A stretch of DNA of 64,000 nt. Origin: JAHEKB01 sp049115575 (GTDB taxonomy: Bacteria; Bacteroidota; Bacteroidia; NS11-12g; UBA9320). The stretch is taken from positions 496,001 through 560,000 of the forward strand of contig JAGDZU010000004.1 of NCBI GenBank assembly GCA_049115575.1, in the 5' to 3' direction. Shown here in pieces: positions 26,495-35,338 of this stretch. Within the stretch, counting starts at the first letter, position 1. Each line of letters begins with the position of its first letter. The notes beneath the pieces are model-generated. The model saw only the letters and a program-made list of their open reading frames with translations, was not told where the DNA came from and made no database searches. The translations under genes were made by a program, and so were the position numbers.

Positions 26495-26692
26495 CTATTT
26501 ATTGAAAGTGATTCTATTAAATAGAATTTCATACTCGTCAAATCTATGTTGTCTTATAGGCCTGATTTTTGGCTCTGTTTTGAAGTATAGAAGCAGACAA
26601 GGTGAGATTTTCTTATAGGTCTCAACATACTCGTAATGGTCAAGCTCATTATTATGAATCCTTTGCTTAATTCTATTGTGATAAGGGTACAT
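26495..26692 (-). CDS. Small conserved hypothetical protein
   Basis: A 65-residue product, MYPYHNRIKQRIHNNELDHY at the N-terminus and EPKIRPIRQHRFDEYEIL near the end. The YPYHNxIKQRI and PIRxHRFxEY blocks look like a small conserved Bacteroidota family I have seen without assigned function. It is placed six bases after the stop of no gene but directly downstream of 26699-27574 on the same strand, so it is likely cotranscribed with the epimerase gene. Confidence 0.6.
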   Translation of the reverse strand: MYPYHNRIKQRIHNNELDHYEYVETYKKISPCLLLYFKTEPKIRPIRQHRFDEYEILFNRITFNK

Positions 26693-26698
26693 ATCTAG

Positions 26699-27574
26699 TT
26701 AATGTAGGCTTTCTATCATTTGCTCTAGTGAATCAAAAGAGTCGCACTCATTTACTTCTTTATACTTTGATTCCACATTAGTGCTGGATAAAAATGCCTC
26801 ACTTGTTCTTTTAATAATGAGTTTCAATAGAAAACCTGGAATATTTGGTAACCAGCTTGGCCCACCCATCAATTTCACAAACTCACGAGACCTATAAGCC
26901 GATTTTGCAACTACATTATAAGTATTTGGATCTAGCTCACCACTCATCAATTTGAGTAGTACACCATTCAATTGATCCTTATGGGTAAACGCTAAGTACT
27001 GCTTTCCATTTCCGAAATTGGTTAACAATTTAAATTTAGCAAGCAATGCATTTATAGGATAGTAGCCACCATCTTTATGCATATACAATCCCAGCCTCAA
27101 GATGTGGTTCTTCACTTCTGCATTTAAGTTGGAACCCGCTTTTTCCCATGCCTCACATAATTCAGGAAGAAAACCTTTGCCTACACCGCTGTCTTCAGTC
27201 AACAACTCAGATTCCCTATTTCCATAATAACCTATCGCGCTAATTTGAATATAATGTGACGGCTCTTTATCTACCTTATTGATTTCTGAAACAAGGAACT
27301 CTGTGCTACCTACTCTAGAGCTCACCAGTTCTTTTCGCCTTTTTTTAGTCCATGGTTTGGGTAATATTCTAGCCCCTGCTAGATTAATAATCACATCTTG
27401 CCCTACTAAAGCTTTAGGATCTATTTCATTCTTTGATGGATTCCAATGCCAAGTTTTCTCAGCCTGATTTGAGCTCGATCTACTCAATACAAAAACATCA
27501 TGACCATGTCTTGTCAAGAACGATTTCAATTCGGTACCAACTAATCCTTTCCCTCCTGCTATTAAAATATTCAT
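26699..27574 (-). CDS. TIGR01777-family NAD-dependent epimerase/dehydratase-like protein
   Basis: The 291-residue SDR protein opens with the dinucleotide-binding motif ILIAGGKGLVGTEL and has INLAGARI, WTKKRRKELVSSRV, SAIGYYGNRES and the C-terminal block (EAFLSSTNVES) typical of the TIGR01777/YfcH family (DUF1731 end). The substrate of the family is not established. Cytoplasmic, no signal peptide. A small hypothetical gene follows six bases after its stop. Confidence 0.9.
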   Translation of the reverse strand: MNILIAGGKGLVGTELKSFLTRHGHDVFVLSRSSSNQAEKTWHWNPSKNEIDPKALVGQDVIINLAGARILPKPWTKKRRKELVSSRVGSTEFLVSEINKVDKEPSHYIQISAIGYYGNRESELLTEDSGVGKGFLPELCEAWEKAGSNLNAEVKNHILRLGLYMHKDGGYYPINALLAKFKLLTNFGNGKQYLAFTHKDQLNGVLLKLMSGELDPNTYNVVAKSAYRSREFVKLMGGPSWLPNIPGFLLKLIIKRTSEAFLSSTNVESKYKEVNECDSFDSLEQMIESLH

Positions 27575-27745
27575 GGCTTGGATGCTAAATTAACACTGGA
27601 TAGACTAAAAAGTTGAGAATCTTGAAATAAGTCCGTTTAAAAATATCTAATTGGTGACTGAAATTGTATTGATTCCGATATTGTCTAGAGTTAAGTAGCT
27701 GACTAACTTTTCAGCTCTATTCATAAATTACTAAAATATCATGTT

Positions 27746-27778
27746 ATGAACGCGAGATCATCATCAACAAAAGCCTAA
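27746..27778 (+). CDS. Possible attenuator leader peptide MNARSSSTKA
   Basis: ATG at 27746 opens a ten-codon frame encoding MNARSSSTKA, with three consecutive serine codons (all TCA), then TAA. A leader with clustered codons for one amino acid upstream of a terminator is the form of a translational attenuator. No biosynthetic gene follows on this strand. The peptide could also be chance. Confidence 0.35.
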   Translation: MNARSSSTKA

Positions 27779-27837
27779 CGTTTACCATTTAAGAGTTTGA
27801 AGATGTTCTCGTTATTATTAACAGAACGTGTAGTAGA

Positions 27838-27871
27838 ACCCACTTCAGAAATGAGGTGGGTTTTTGTTTTT
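27838..27871 (+). terminator. Rho-independent terminator after the orphan leader
   Basis: ACCCACTTC (27838-27846) pairs with GAGGTGGGT (27853-27861), one G-U pair, loop of six bases, followed by a T-rich run to 27871. The T-run is on the plus strand, so it ends plus-strand transcripts from the leader region. Confidence 0.75.
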
Positions 27872-27896
27872 AAAAGGAAATGATGGTATCTTAAAA

Positions 27897-28577
27897 TTAA
27901 AACGCCCAGCCGAATCCAACACCTAAACCTAGATTAGCTGCATAAAATTTGAACACTGCACCTCCTCCTGGCTTTTGGTATCTATATCCTAAATCCAGGA
28001 TTGGAAAAGGATATATGTAGTCGTCAAATTCAGGAAATAGATTAGAGTCATTATAGTCTCTTATAGGTATCGCTACTCCTGCGCTAAAGTCAAAGTGGTG
28101 ATTACCATGTCCTTCAACTATAGTATACGCAACACCTAAACCATCATACCCGCCTTCTATAATTTCTTCAAACCGACCTAGAGACAAACGCAAAAAATGA
28201 TTGAGTGGCAATGAGGCAAAAGAGGACTCAAATAATTTAAATTCTGCGTTAACCATCAAAGCTGCATATACACTTAAATTTCCTGTAACATATATACTAT
28301 TCGTTGCCTTATGAAATATCTTTACTTTTTTAATTGAAGATGATGGTAAGAACTGCACTTCGGCTTCATCACTGTAGCACTCTTTGTAGCTCACTCCTGT
28401 TGAATCCTCTTCTAGTATATGTGCTTCAATAACATTTCCATTCTCAAGAATAATTCTATCACATGAACTGTTTCCTTTAGAATTTTCGACTATGTCTGAT
28501 TGAGCACGAGCATGTGAACCGAAAAACCCTACTAGAAATATAAGAATTAGGCGGGTAGGTTTGATCAATTTTAACAT
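27897..28577 (-). CDS. Exported barrel-like protein of unknown function
   Basis: From ATG 28577 the product has 226 residues with a clear signal peptide (LIFLVGFFGSHARA). An in-frame ATG at 28643 would add 22 polar residues ahead of the signal and is less likely. After DRIILENGNVIEAHILEEDS, a short sensor-like domain also seen in envelope proteins, the C-terminal 150 residues alternate strand residues and end LGLGVGFGWAF, suggesting an eight-stranded outer-membrane barrel. No family name can be given. Confidence 0.75.
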   Translation of the reverse strand: MLKLIKPTRLILIFLVGFFGSHARAQSDIVENSKGNSSCDRIILENGNVIEAHILEEDSTGVSYKECYSDEAEVQFLPSSSIKKVKIFHKATNSIYVTGNLSVYAALMVNAEFKLFESSFASLPLNHFLRLSLGRFEEIIEGGYDGLGVAYTIVEGHGNHHFDFSAGVAIPIRDYNDSNLFPEFDDYIYPFPILDLGYRYQKPGGGAVFKFYAANLGLGVGFGWAF

Positions 28578-28697
28578 GCTCAAATATGAACCATTTAAAC
28601 CATTAAGGTTTTGCATATTATGCCAACAAGTTGAATAAATCAATTGAATTATGCAAAATCAATGTCTACCTCCATTATGCCTTTAGGAGGGTGGTAG

Positions 28698-30014
28698 TTA
28701 AACTAACAGAAGCACCAAATAAATTGTGTTCAACATGAATAGCGGAATTGCTAAGAATGTTAGAACGAGTAATCCTTTACTCTTGAAACTTGTAGTTACA
28801 TTTATGAAAGATAATAGCACCGGATAAATGAATATCAACTTCATGTATGAAAATCCCCTATAATCATAAGTATACTTTATTAGAAACAAACAGAATAGGC
28901 CCATTAACAATGAATGAATTAGTTCAGGACTAATTGTCTTATTAACTAATAGTTGTTTTGTGCTTTTAAATAACCGCATGAAGTAAAAGATAAGAAAAGC
29001 AATAAACAGTGGAAATAGAATGAGGTAGTTAACTCTAGAAAAATTAAGCATGTCATTGTTTATTGAAATCCAACTGTAAGGATGTCTTTCGAAAAGCACA
29101 TTGCTAAATTGACCGTATAATTGAGTCCAAAAGGATTCACGATGTTTTGGATATTCTTTTCCATCATTGATTATGTAGGGTTCTTTAAGAAGGCCAATTA
29201 ATCTAAATGTAAAAAAGCCCTCTGAAATATTTTGGATTCCCTTTCTGCCTTCATATGAATCCGACCCAAATAAAGGAGGCGAAACAGCCACTTCTCTATT
29301 TGTGGTGAATGGATTTCCATGGTCAATATACTTTGCATTGTAATTGCCAATACTTGCGACGGTCAATAAGGCTATTGTGACTAATATAGCTCCAAAAACC
29401 TTGTTCCAAATCTGATTTTTCTGAATACAGTAGATTATTATGGTTATAACCGCTATAACTAATAAAACAAGTCCTGAACCCTTTATTAGACTAGCACAAC
29501 TGGCAGTTAATAGAACCGCAAACAGCATACTTAATTGCCGTTCTCTATAGAAAGAAATTAATGAAATAGTAAAAAGCATTCCCAGTAGAATAAGTGATAT
29601 ATCATTGGTAGCTTGAGCTCCAATTCCTATCAACTTTGGGTTGAGAATCCAGAATCCAATCAACGCAATTTTCCAAATGTTCTTAATTTTCTCTTTGGAA
29701 ATGGCCAAGTAAATAATCAATACCACACCTAGCGAACATAGCAGGTTAAAATACTGAAATACTATTCTCACCTGATCAAATGTTTCCGCGTTAAAAGCTT
29801 GACTTAATTTGAGGATGACAAAGTATAAACCAGGAGGTTGAAAGCATTCGTGGCAATCTGATAGGTCTGGATAAGAACCCGATTCACTCCATAAAAGGAT
29901 GGGTGTGATATGGTCATCATTATAACCTTGATTGAATACTGCCAAAAGAATTCTAAAGGCAATTGCAACAATCAATATGACCCAAATAGATATGTCATAG
30001 TATTTCTTACTCAA
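28698..30014 (-). CDS. GT-C type integral membrane glycosyltransferase (GT39/PMT-like)
   Basis: The 438-residue protein has about ten membrane helices. The first periplasmic loop has the acidic pair NDDH (residues about 33-36) and a CFQPPGLYFVI segment like the HPPLY motif of lipid-linked-sugar transferases. Helices with KGSGLVLLV and NDISLILLGMLF are typical of GT39/GT83-like enzymes, which transfer a sugar from a polyprenyl-phosphate donor at the periplasmic face. The acceptor is unknown. It is the last chromosomal gene before the island; a minus-strand terminator lies at 30080-30112. Confidence 0.82.
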   Translation of the reverse strand: MSKKYYDISIWVILIVAIAFRILLAVFNQGYNDDHITPILLWSESGSYPDLSDCHECFQPPGLYFVILKLSQAFNAETFDQVRIVFQYFNLLCSLGVVLIIYLAISKEKIKNIWKIALIGFWILNPKLIGIGAQATNDISLILLGMLFTISLISFYRERQLSMLFAVLLTASCASLIKGSGLVLLVIAVITIIIYCIQKNQIWNKVFGAILVTIALLTVASIGNYNAKYIDHGNPFTTNREVAVSPPLFGSDSYEGRKGIQNISEGFFTFRLIGLLKEPYIINDGKEYPKHRESFWTQLYGQFSNVLFERHPYSWISINNDMLNFSRVNYLILFPLFIAFLIFYFMRLFKSTKQLLVNKTISPELIHSLLMGLFCLFLIKYTYDYRGFSYMKLIFIYPVLLSFINVTTSFKSKGLLVLTFLAIPLFMLNTIYLVLLLV

Positions 30015-30079
30015 TCAAATTCATTAAGGCTATCGGACTTATATGCAAATGAAATCAAACAAGCTTGATTCACAGCAAC

Positions 30080-30112
30080 AAAAAAAGTCCTAGCACATTG
30101 CGCTAAGACTTT
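30080..30112 (-). terminator. Rho-independent terminator, probably the original tmRNA terminator
   Basis: On the minus strand, AAAGTCTTAGC pairs with GCTAGGACTTT (30102-30112 with 30084-30094, one G-U pair), followed by T's. It lies eight to ten bases past the displaced tmRNA 3'-end fragment at 30120-30136, the arrangement expected if an island inserted between the tmRNA gene and its terminator. Confidence 0.75.
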
Positions 30113-30119
30113 GATCATC

Positions 30120-30136
30120 AAGTGGAGCTGCCGGGA
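30120..30136. repeat. Left attachment site of element A (displaced tmRNA 3' end)
   Basis: AAGTGGAGCTGCCGGGA is identical to 46105-46121; its last 15 bases match the tmRNA 3' end at 48463-48477. The bases to its right diverge from tmRNA. It lies beside a terminator for the same strand as tmRNA. Confidence 0.75.
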
Positions 30137-30196
30137 CCCGTATTCGTCTTATAAGTGCTTGATTTAGTGTTATTTGCTGTTTTGCATTTGACCAAA

Positions 30197-30207
30197 GTGA
30201 AACATTT
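30197..30207 (+). repeat. GTGAAACATTT repeat, putative integrase arm site, left end
   Basis: GTGAAACATTT is 61 bases inside the left att site and is identical, in the same orientation, to three copies at the right end of element A. Short repeats at both ends fit arm-type binding sites of tyrosine recombinases. Confidence 0.6.
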
Positions 30208-30311
30208 TTTACGATTTTTGCTGCTCCAAGTTTGTGGTGCAGATGGGAGTTGAAATACTAAGATAATCTATTTTAGTTCTTATTATTTCAAACATTTGTT
30301 AATTAAGAAAC

Positions 30312-30351
30312 ACATCTTTTTAGATATAAATTTTACATCCTTTTAGATATA
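30312..30351 (+). repeat. Tandem 17-bp direct repeat upstream of 30400 gene
   Basis: ACATCTTTTTAGATATA (30312-30328) and ACATCCTTTTAGATATA (30335-30351) differ at one base and have a 23-bp period, about two helical turns. The position 50-90 bases before the start of 30400 fits an operator. The remaining 30137-30311 shows only the att flank and one arm-like repeat. Confidence 0.55.
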
Positions 30352-30399
30352 CTTATTTGGCTATGTAGTTGCTATTTTTATAAGCTAAAACAATTTATC

Positions 30400-33261
30400 A
30401 TGAAGAAGGTCATTCCATTATTGTTTGTGCTAATAGTTACAACGGAAATATCAAAAGCACAAAACTTGACATTTTCTGTTGAACCAACAGTATCAACGCA
30501 ATTATATGATTGGTCTAGATACAACCAAGTACAGTTGATTAACAATGCTACAGTTTCAGATACAGGTATTATAATAATTGAATTATTTGACTCCGTTGGC
30601 GTTTCTGTTTTTTTAACTAGAGACGGAAGAAGTTACTATGAGTCCGGATTCGAGGTTGATAGAAATTACTTTCAAGAATTTGCTCCTAATGATACTTTTA
30701 GTTTTGATTTTCTCGCGGATGAAAATCGTATGTTGTTTGATACCACATACGGAAATTATTTCGTAGACCACATTGGCATTCCAGCAGGATCATATGTTTT
30801 AAAAGTTTGGTTCATGGATACAACATTGAGTATAGTTAAAGACTCAGCAATTACTAGCTTAATGGTTGAACCATTTCAAACTGCTAATAACAGGTTTCCT
30901 TATGATAATAGTATTATTTGCGTCAATAAGCTGCCAGATATGGTATTTACATTTGGTGACTTTGATGCAACAACATTCCATCGATTTGAGATTATACAAA
31001 TTGAAAACGATGATTTAATTAAATCTGACTTGGAATCCTCTTTTATAAATTCTGGCCCTTCTCATATAACAGTAGATCTTAGTCATAGCGATTTAATTAA
31101 CGGATTCATACTATCTGACAAATTCCCCACCTTGTCTTTAACTCCAGACTTAAATTATGCCTATACAGTACGTTCATTTAAAAACATTGAAAGAACTGAA
31201 CCAATAATGAATAACCAAGGGTATTCACCCCCATTCTTTTTTAAACTAGACCCCGACACAACTTTATGTGATGAATCGTTACTTGAAGAGGAAGAAGGTT
31301 CTTTTTGTGAAACAATTGAAAACGGCTTTGAAGACGGGCCATCAACTGCTTTAGATTATTGGTTGTGTAAAACTGGCGCCCGCTCCTCAACGTCACGAAA
31401 ATACCTTAACGCAAACTTGATTGAAATGACTCATGTAGGAGTAGTTACTGACAGGCACGAGGTTGTTTCGTCTGGGACTGACATATATGGATTAGATATG
31501 GTGCATCCTGATGGAGGTCAATATGCCTTAAAGCTAGGTAATTCTTCTGTAAACAGTGAAGCAGAACAAGTAACTAAAACATTTACTGTTACTTCCACTA
31601 ACAGTCAATTCAAAATCAATTATGCTGTTGTTTTGGATCCGGAACATGATGGTGATGACAGAAGTCTTTTTCGAATAAGGATATATAGAGATCGATTTTT
31701 GGGAGGAATGAGAAGTGTTATTCCAGATGTAATTATATATGCGGATCGAAGTGATAGCTATTTACGTTCTTCTGGTGCTTACTTAATTGGAGATTGGAGA
31801 TGTATGAATGTTGATTTATCAAAGTACATAGGTAAAACTGTTACTTTGGAGTTGACAACTGCAGATTGTGTTCACTCAGCTCACTTTGGTTACGCATATG
31901 TGGATTTTTGCTTTGATTTAACTCCAGATTTTACTATAAATATGGACAATGAATTTTGTGATGGTGAAGAAATAATAGCTAATGGAAATGGAAGTGTGGA
32001 TTTCACGAATTATTTATGGACCATTGAAGAGTGTGCAGATCAAAATGGAACAAGAATTGGTAAACCAGAAGTAGTTACAGGCTGGTTTAGGGACTACCAA
32101 ATTCCAAATATCAACCTGTCTGAAATCTATGCGAGCAACGGCTTAAGTTTTGATTGTGGTAAATTCTATAGAATCAAGTTAGCAGGTCACAATGATTGTT
32201 CAGGTTGGGTAGAAGAAATCAAAGTCATTTACATAAAATGTGCTATAGCGGATGCTGGACCAGATAAGTGTTGTTCAGGGGTACCATGCCAAGTACAGAT
32301 TGGATCAAATCCTTTGAATGGTTACACATACAGCTGGAGTCCAAATTCTGACTTGGACAATAACACATTAAGCAACCCGACATATACAAGTCCATTAGGA
32401 ACTGGTCAAACATCAGTAGTCTATACCGTGACTGCAAATGATGGTGAATGCGTAGCAACCGATGAAATGGAAATCTATTTTAACCCTCCATTGATTGGTG
32501 TGCATTATGATGATTCAAGCGTGTGCCATAAAGACATTACCTTAAATATCAATTCTGTTGAAACGATTACATGGTTTTATTACGATGACCAGTCAGTTCT
32601 ACATTCAGGTTCGGGTAAATATATAAGTTTGATAGCATCTGAAAATATCCCAATAACAATTTTTATAACAGCAACAAATCCATGCGGAACTATCGCCGAT
32701 ACCATTGTAATAGACAAATCACCTGAATACTTTGGCGCGTTCCCGGTTATTGGATATCCAAATGTGATGCAAGCAAATAACAATAACAAGGATTTAGCAT
32801 TTTATGAAGAATATCTCGCAGTTGGTGCACAACCGGCTTATAATGCCACTGATTACAAATTAGAAGTATTCAATATGTGGGGAGGAAAAATATTTGAAGA
32901 AATTGGGAATAATGGTAATTTCTCTAATGGTTCCATAGATTGGAATGGCGAAATTTCTGGCACGTCTAATTTTGTCTCAAATGGAACTTATCCATGGCGA
33001 TTAAGCTTAAGAAATTGTTCTAGTGCTAACTTTACAACAAATTATGACAAAGCAAGGTGGGAATGTACGGATTGGACTAAATACAGATTTGATTGGCGTT
33101 GTTTTTGTAAAGTCAAATACTGCAAGCAATACGGTTGGATAAAATATGATTGTGACAACAGTGGCAATACAGGAAGTAATTATAGACCAGGTTGTGTGAA
33201 CAATGACCCTAACGAAAAAGATTGCCCATGCATTTTTGATGTAATTACTGTAACAAATTAA
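30400..33261 (+). CDS. Large exported adhesin-like protein with CHU_C/T9SS-type-B-like domain and Cys-rich tail
   Basis: The 953-residue protein has a signal peptide (TTEISKAQ). Beta-rich domains fill about 20-690, including a jelly-roll-like part near 330-500 and PKD-like modules with YSWSPNSDLDN and SVVYTVTANDGEC. From about 785 the block YPNVMQANNNN, VFNMWGGKIFEE, WNGEISG and NGTYPWRLSL resembles the gliding-motility C-terminal (CHU_C) domain used by the type IX secretion system. Unlike a standard version it continues about 60 residues into a cysteine-rich tail. Followed after four bases by the barrel gene 33266-33943, a likely partner. Confidence 0.82.
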   Translation: MKKVIPLLFVLIVTTEISKAQNLTFSVEPTVSTQLYDWSRYNQVQLINNATVSDTGIIIIELFDSVGVSVFLTRDGRSYYESGFEVDRNYFQEFAPNDTFSFDFLADENRMLFDTTYGNYFVDHIGIPAGSYVLKVWFMDTTLSIVKDSAITSLMVEPFQTANNRFPYDNSIICVNKLPDMVFTFGDFDATTFHRFEIIQIENDDLIKSDLESSFINSGPSHITVDLSHSDLINGFILSDKFPTLSLTPDLNYAYTVRSFKNIERTEPIMNNQGYSPPFFFKLDPDTTLCDESLLEEEEGSFCETIENGFEDGPSTALDYWLCKTGARSSTSRKYLNANLIEMTHVGVVTDRHEVVSSGTDIYGLDMVHPDGGQYALKLGNSSVNSEAEQVTKTFTVTSTNSQFKINYAVVLDPEHDGDDRSLFRIRIYRDRFLGGMRSVIPDVIIYADRSDSYLRSSGAYLIGDWRCMNVDLSKYIGKTVTLELTTADCVHSAHFGYAYVDFCFDLTPDFTINMDNEFCDGEEIIANGNGSVDFTNYLWTIEECADQNGTRIGKPEVVTGWFRDYQIPNINLSEIYASNGLSFDCGKFYRIKLAGHNDCSGWVEEIKVIYIKCAIADAGPDKCCSGVPCQVQIGSNPLNGYTYSWSPNSDLDNNTLSNPTYTSPLGTGQTSVVYTVTANDGECVATDEMEIYFNPPLIGVHYDDSSVCHKDITLNINSVETITWFYYDDQSVLHSGSGKYISLIASENIPITIFITATNPCGTIADTIVIDKSPEYFGAFPVIGYPNVMQANNNNKDLAFYEEYLAVGAQPAYNATDYKLEVFNMWGGKIFEEIGNNGNFSNGSIDWNGEISGTSNFVSNGTYPWRLSLRNCSSANFTTNYDKARWECTDWTKYRFDWRCFCKVKYCKQYGWIKYDCDNSGNTGSNYRPGCVNNDPNEKDCPCIFDVITVTN

Positions 33262-33265
33262 CAAG

Positions 33266-33943
33266 ATGAACAAGAAATTAATTACACTTCTAATCTTTGA
33301 AATGCTGTTGTTTTCTGCTTATGGTCAAGGCCCCGATATGAATCCGAGTTTTAGATTAGGTGCAGCGTACAATACGTTTGAACCTTCATCTTCTCAAAAA
33401 AGACAAGAACTCTCAAAATACAGATGGATTCAACCCACTATTACTCCATTTATTGGAGCTGGGCTCGTGATTGATTCTGTTTCAAAAAGTCGTAAATGCG
33501 ACGTAATAAGAGTAGAGGTTTTAGTTTCCTATAACAGAAGTGAGTTTATTACTTACTTTCCTGAGGTGCCATTCAAAGAAGAAACTAGCGGGAAGGCTAC
33601 TTTGTTTTACTCTTCTATTAATTGTTCTTATGGTCTAGCTCTAGGAAAACAATGGATTGTTAGCCCTGTAATCGGCATTGTAGTACGGACTGGGACTTTG
33701 GTTGATCAAACAAGCGGCATGGCCTTAACTGAATTTGGAATATATAGCCAAGAAAAGTTTAATAATAGTTTAAAAAGTATTGATTTATCTATTGGAGCTT
33801 CAGTAAGCTATAAAATTGGAAAAAAGTTTTTCATTCAAGCTGATTTAAACTATGGTCTAATCCCTCAAATCGTTTTGGATGATTTACCGAACAATTTACA
33901 TGATAATGGGAGGCTTTCTATTGGATACATAATATTTAAATAA
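33266..33943 (+). CDS. Outer-membrane barrel-like protein
   Basis: The 225-residue product has a signal peptide (LLFSAYGQ) and alternating strands (FRLGAAYNTFEP, SLSIGASVSYKIGKKFF, IQADLNYGLIP), ending RLSIGYIIFK with an aromatic-terminal strand, as in small PorT-like barrels. It starts four bases after the adhesin-like stop, so it may anchor or help export the adhesin. Family by resemblance only. Confidence 0.75.
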   Translation: MNKKLITLLIFEMLLFSAYGQGPDMNPSFRLGAAYNTFEPSSSQKRQELSKYRWIQPTITPFIGAGLVIDSVSKSRKCDVIRVEVLVSYNRSEFITYFPEVPFKEETSGKATLFYSSINCSYGLALGKQWIVSPVIGIVVRTGTLVDQTSGMALTEFGIYSQEKFNNSLKSIDLSIGASVSYKIGKKFFIQADLNYGLIPQIVLDDLPNNLHDNGRLSIGYIIFK

Positions 33944-33944
33944 T

Positions 33945-34427
33945 ATGGCTGAAAAAGATAAATCATTCAATCTAAATGAGCAGTATTTAGAGGACTCTAA
34001 AGATATGAAAGAAAAGTCTTTTGAAGGATGGTTCTATAGTGAGAGGCGAATGGATCTCATTCTTGTGTCCATTTCAGGAGCTGGAATATATCTTAGTATT
34101 TCGGTACTCAAACATGCACAAGAACTATGCTGCTTCAATTCTCTTTACATCAAATTAGCAGGAGTTTTTTTTGCATTTGCTATCATCATTAATTTCCTAT
34201 CCCAGTGGACCAGTTCAACTGCCCATTATGATGATTATCTATTTTGGAAATACTTATTGCTATACCCAACTGAAGCAGATCGAGATGAAGAAGTAAATGA
34301 TTTATTGAATAAACACTTTGGAAGAGCCAATTTATTTAATAATCTAACATTGGTGCTAAACATAATCTCCACTATTTTAATGATTGCTGGTATTTTGCTC
34401 TGCATTATTAATCTTTGGTCGTTTTAG
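33945..34427 (+). CDS. Three-helix membrane protein of unknown function
   Basis: The 160-residue product has a charged N-terminus (35 residues) and three hydrophobic segments at about 43-60, 70-90 and 130-158. It starts one base after the barrel stop and belongs to the same operon. The segment FLSQWTSSTAHYDDYLFWKY between helices 2 and 3 is rich in aromatic and acidic residues. Function unknown. Confidence 0.75.
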   Translation: MAEKDKSFNLNEQYLEDSKDMKEKSFEGWFYSERRMDLILVSISGAGIYLSISVLKHAQELCCFNSLYIKLAGVFFAFAIIINFLSQWTSSTAHYDDYLFWKYLLLYPTEADRDEEVNDLLNKHFGRANLFNNLTLVLNIISTILMIAGILLCIINLWSF

Positions 34428-34533
34428 GAGCTGGCTTTGGTTTAGGTCTTGTTCTTGGAGGAATACGTACTCCCCTATCAAATTCTTCTTTTTTCCTTGG
34501 CTCAGGCTTCTTTGGTATCGGTTTGGTGCTCAT
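34408..34533 (-). CDS. Possible 41-residue proline- and lysine-rich protein
   Basis: ATG 34533 opens a frame for a 41-residue basic product beginning MSTKPIPKKPEPRKK, with RIPPRTRPKPKPAPK near the end. Small Pro/Lys-rich proteins of this kind occur in Bacteroidota, and no plus-strand gene covers 34428-34622. Its 3' end overlaps the membrane protein gene by 20 bases on the opposite strand. It could be chance. Confidence 0.4.
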   Translation of the reverse strand: MSTKPIPKKPEPRKKEEFDRGVRIPPRTRPKPKPAPKTTKD

Positions 34534-34622
34534 GAATTTACCTTCCAAGGATACAAAATATTTCATTTAAATTCATATTCTTTCACTATACAATTTGACG
34601 CTGAATTGAAGCTATTTTTACC

Positions 34623-34991
34623 GTGATGAACACCTGCCCTACCTGTAACACCGTAACATCTGGCAAAAAGACCTATTGCTCTAATGCCTGCCGTCAAAAA
34701 GCATATAGAACGAGACGTAACGTTACAGTTAAGAAGGTAGAAGATGATTCATTTGAGTTTAGAATATATGATTTGGTTGAAGATTGGATAAAATATCATA
34801 AAGGTCCATATTCACACATACCCTCTATTGATGAATACTTGTTTGTAAGAAAGTTGTATCCAAGTAAATATCATATTGATTGGATCGCAACAAGACTGCT
34901 GGAGTTATCTAAAGAAATCAGGTATTCCTTGTCTGATTCACTATATAAAACTCTATTTGAAGAGTTTCTAAGGCAAAAAGTAAAAGCTTAA
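34623..34991 (+). CDS. Small zinc-ribbon-like protein
   Basis: The 122-residue product begins with a Cys array CPTCNTVTSGKKTYCSNACRQKAYR, a CxxC plus CxxxC zinc-finger pattern resembling DUF2116-type or MYM/FCS-like fingers. The rest is helical without a recognisable domain. It overlaps the HTH gene on the opposite strand by four bases. Likely an element-borne DNA- or RNA-binding accessory protein; that is inference. Confidence 0.75.
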   Translation: MMNTCPTCNTVTSGKKTYCSNACRQKAYRTRRNVTVKKVEDDSFEFRIYDLVEDWIKYHKGPYSHIPSIDEYLFVRKLYPSKYHIDWIATRLLELSKEIRYSLSDSLYKTLFEEFLRQKVKA

Positions 34992-35245
34992 TCCTTCCTA
35001 AACCCATCTTCCATATACTTCACCAAATCTGCACGTCTATAATAAACCTGACCTCCATGTTTAGTATATGGCAATACCCCTGCTTTTCTTCTTTCCCAAA
35101 ACCATGTAGTTCCACGTCCCAAAAGCTTTTTAGCTTCTTGTTCTGAAACATAGTCAGATAGATCTTGCTTGTCTCCTTCAATTTTTCTTTTCAATTCATC
35201 AAGCTTCTTGAGAATTCTTCGTTGATTGTTTTCAATCTTTTTCAT
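34988..35245 (-). CDS. Excisionase-like helix-turn-helix protein
   Basis: From ATG 35245 (MKKIENNQRR) the product has about 85 residues; an in-frame ATG at 35272 would add nine. A coiled N-terminus leads to a MerR/HTH_17 fold: SEQEAKKLLGRGTTWFWERR, then GVLPYTKHGGQVYYRRADLVKYME. Such proteins act as recombination directionality factors or regulators in Bacteroidota mobile elements. It lies upstream of 35339-36328 in reverse order, both on the minus strand. Confidence 0.82.
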   Translation of the reverse strand: MKKIENNQRRILKKLDELKRKIEGDKQDLSDYVSEQEAKKLLGRGTTWFWERRKAGVLPYTKHGGQVYYRRADLVKYMEDGFRKD

Positions 35246-35338
35246 AGTGTTATAATTTAAAATTGAATGCAATCTCTCGAAAAGGGTAATTCAGAAAGTA
35301 GGGTAGAAACTGGAGGGGGTATGAATTCTATCTGACAA

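Larger units (their letters stand above)
27575..27896. other. Intergenic region with orphan leader peptide and terminator
   Basis: No gene-length frame here. The right half has a short ORF (27746-27778) followed by a rho-independent terminator (27838-27871), both on the plus strand, with no plus-strand gene downstream until 30400. The left half shows nothing recognisable. Confidence 0.6.

Noticed and set aside
30122..30160. tRNA-like sequence
   Set aside because: It matches only the tmRNA 3' end and has no cloverleaf or anticodon arm; it is a displaced tmRNA fragment.
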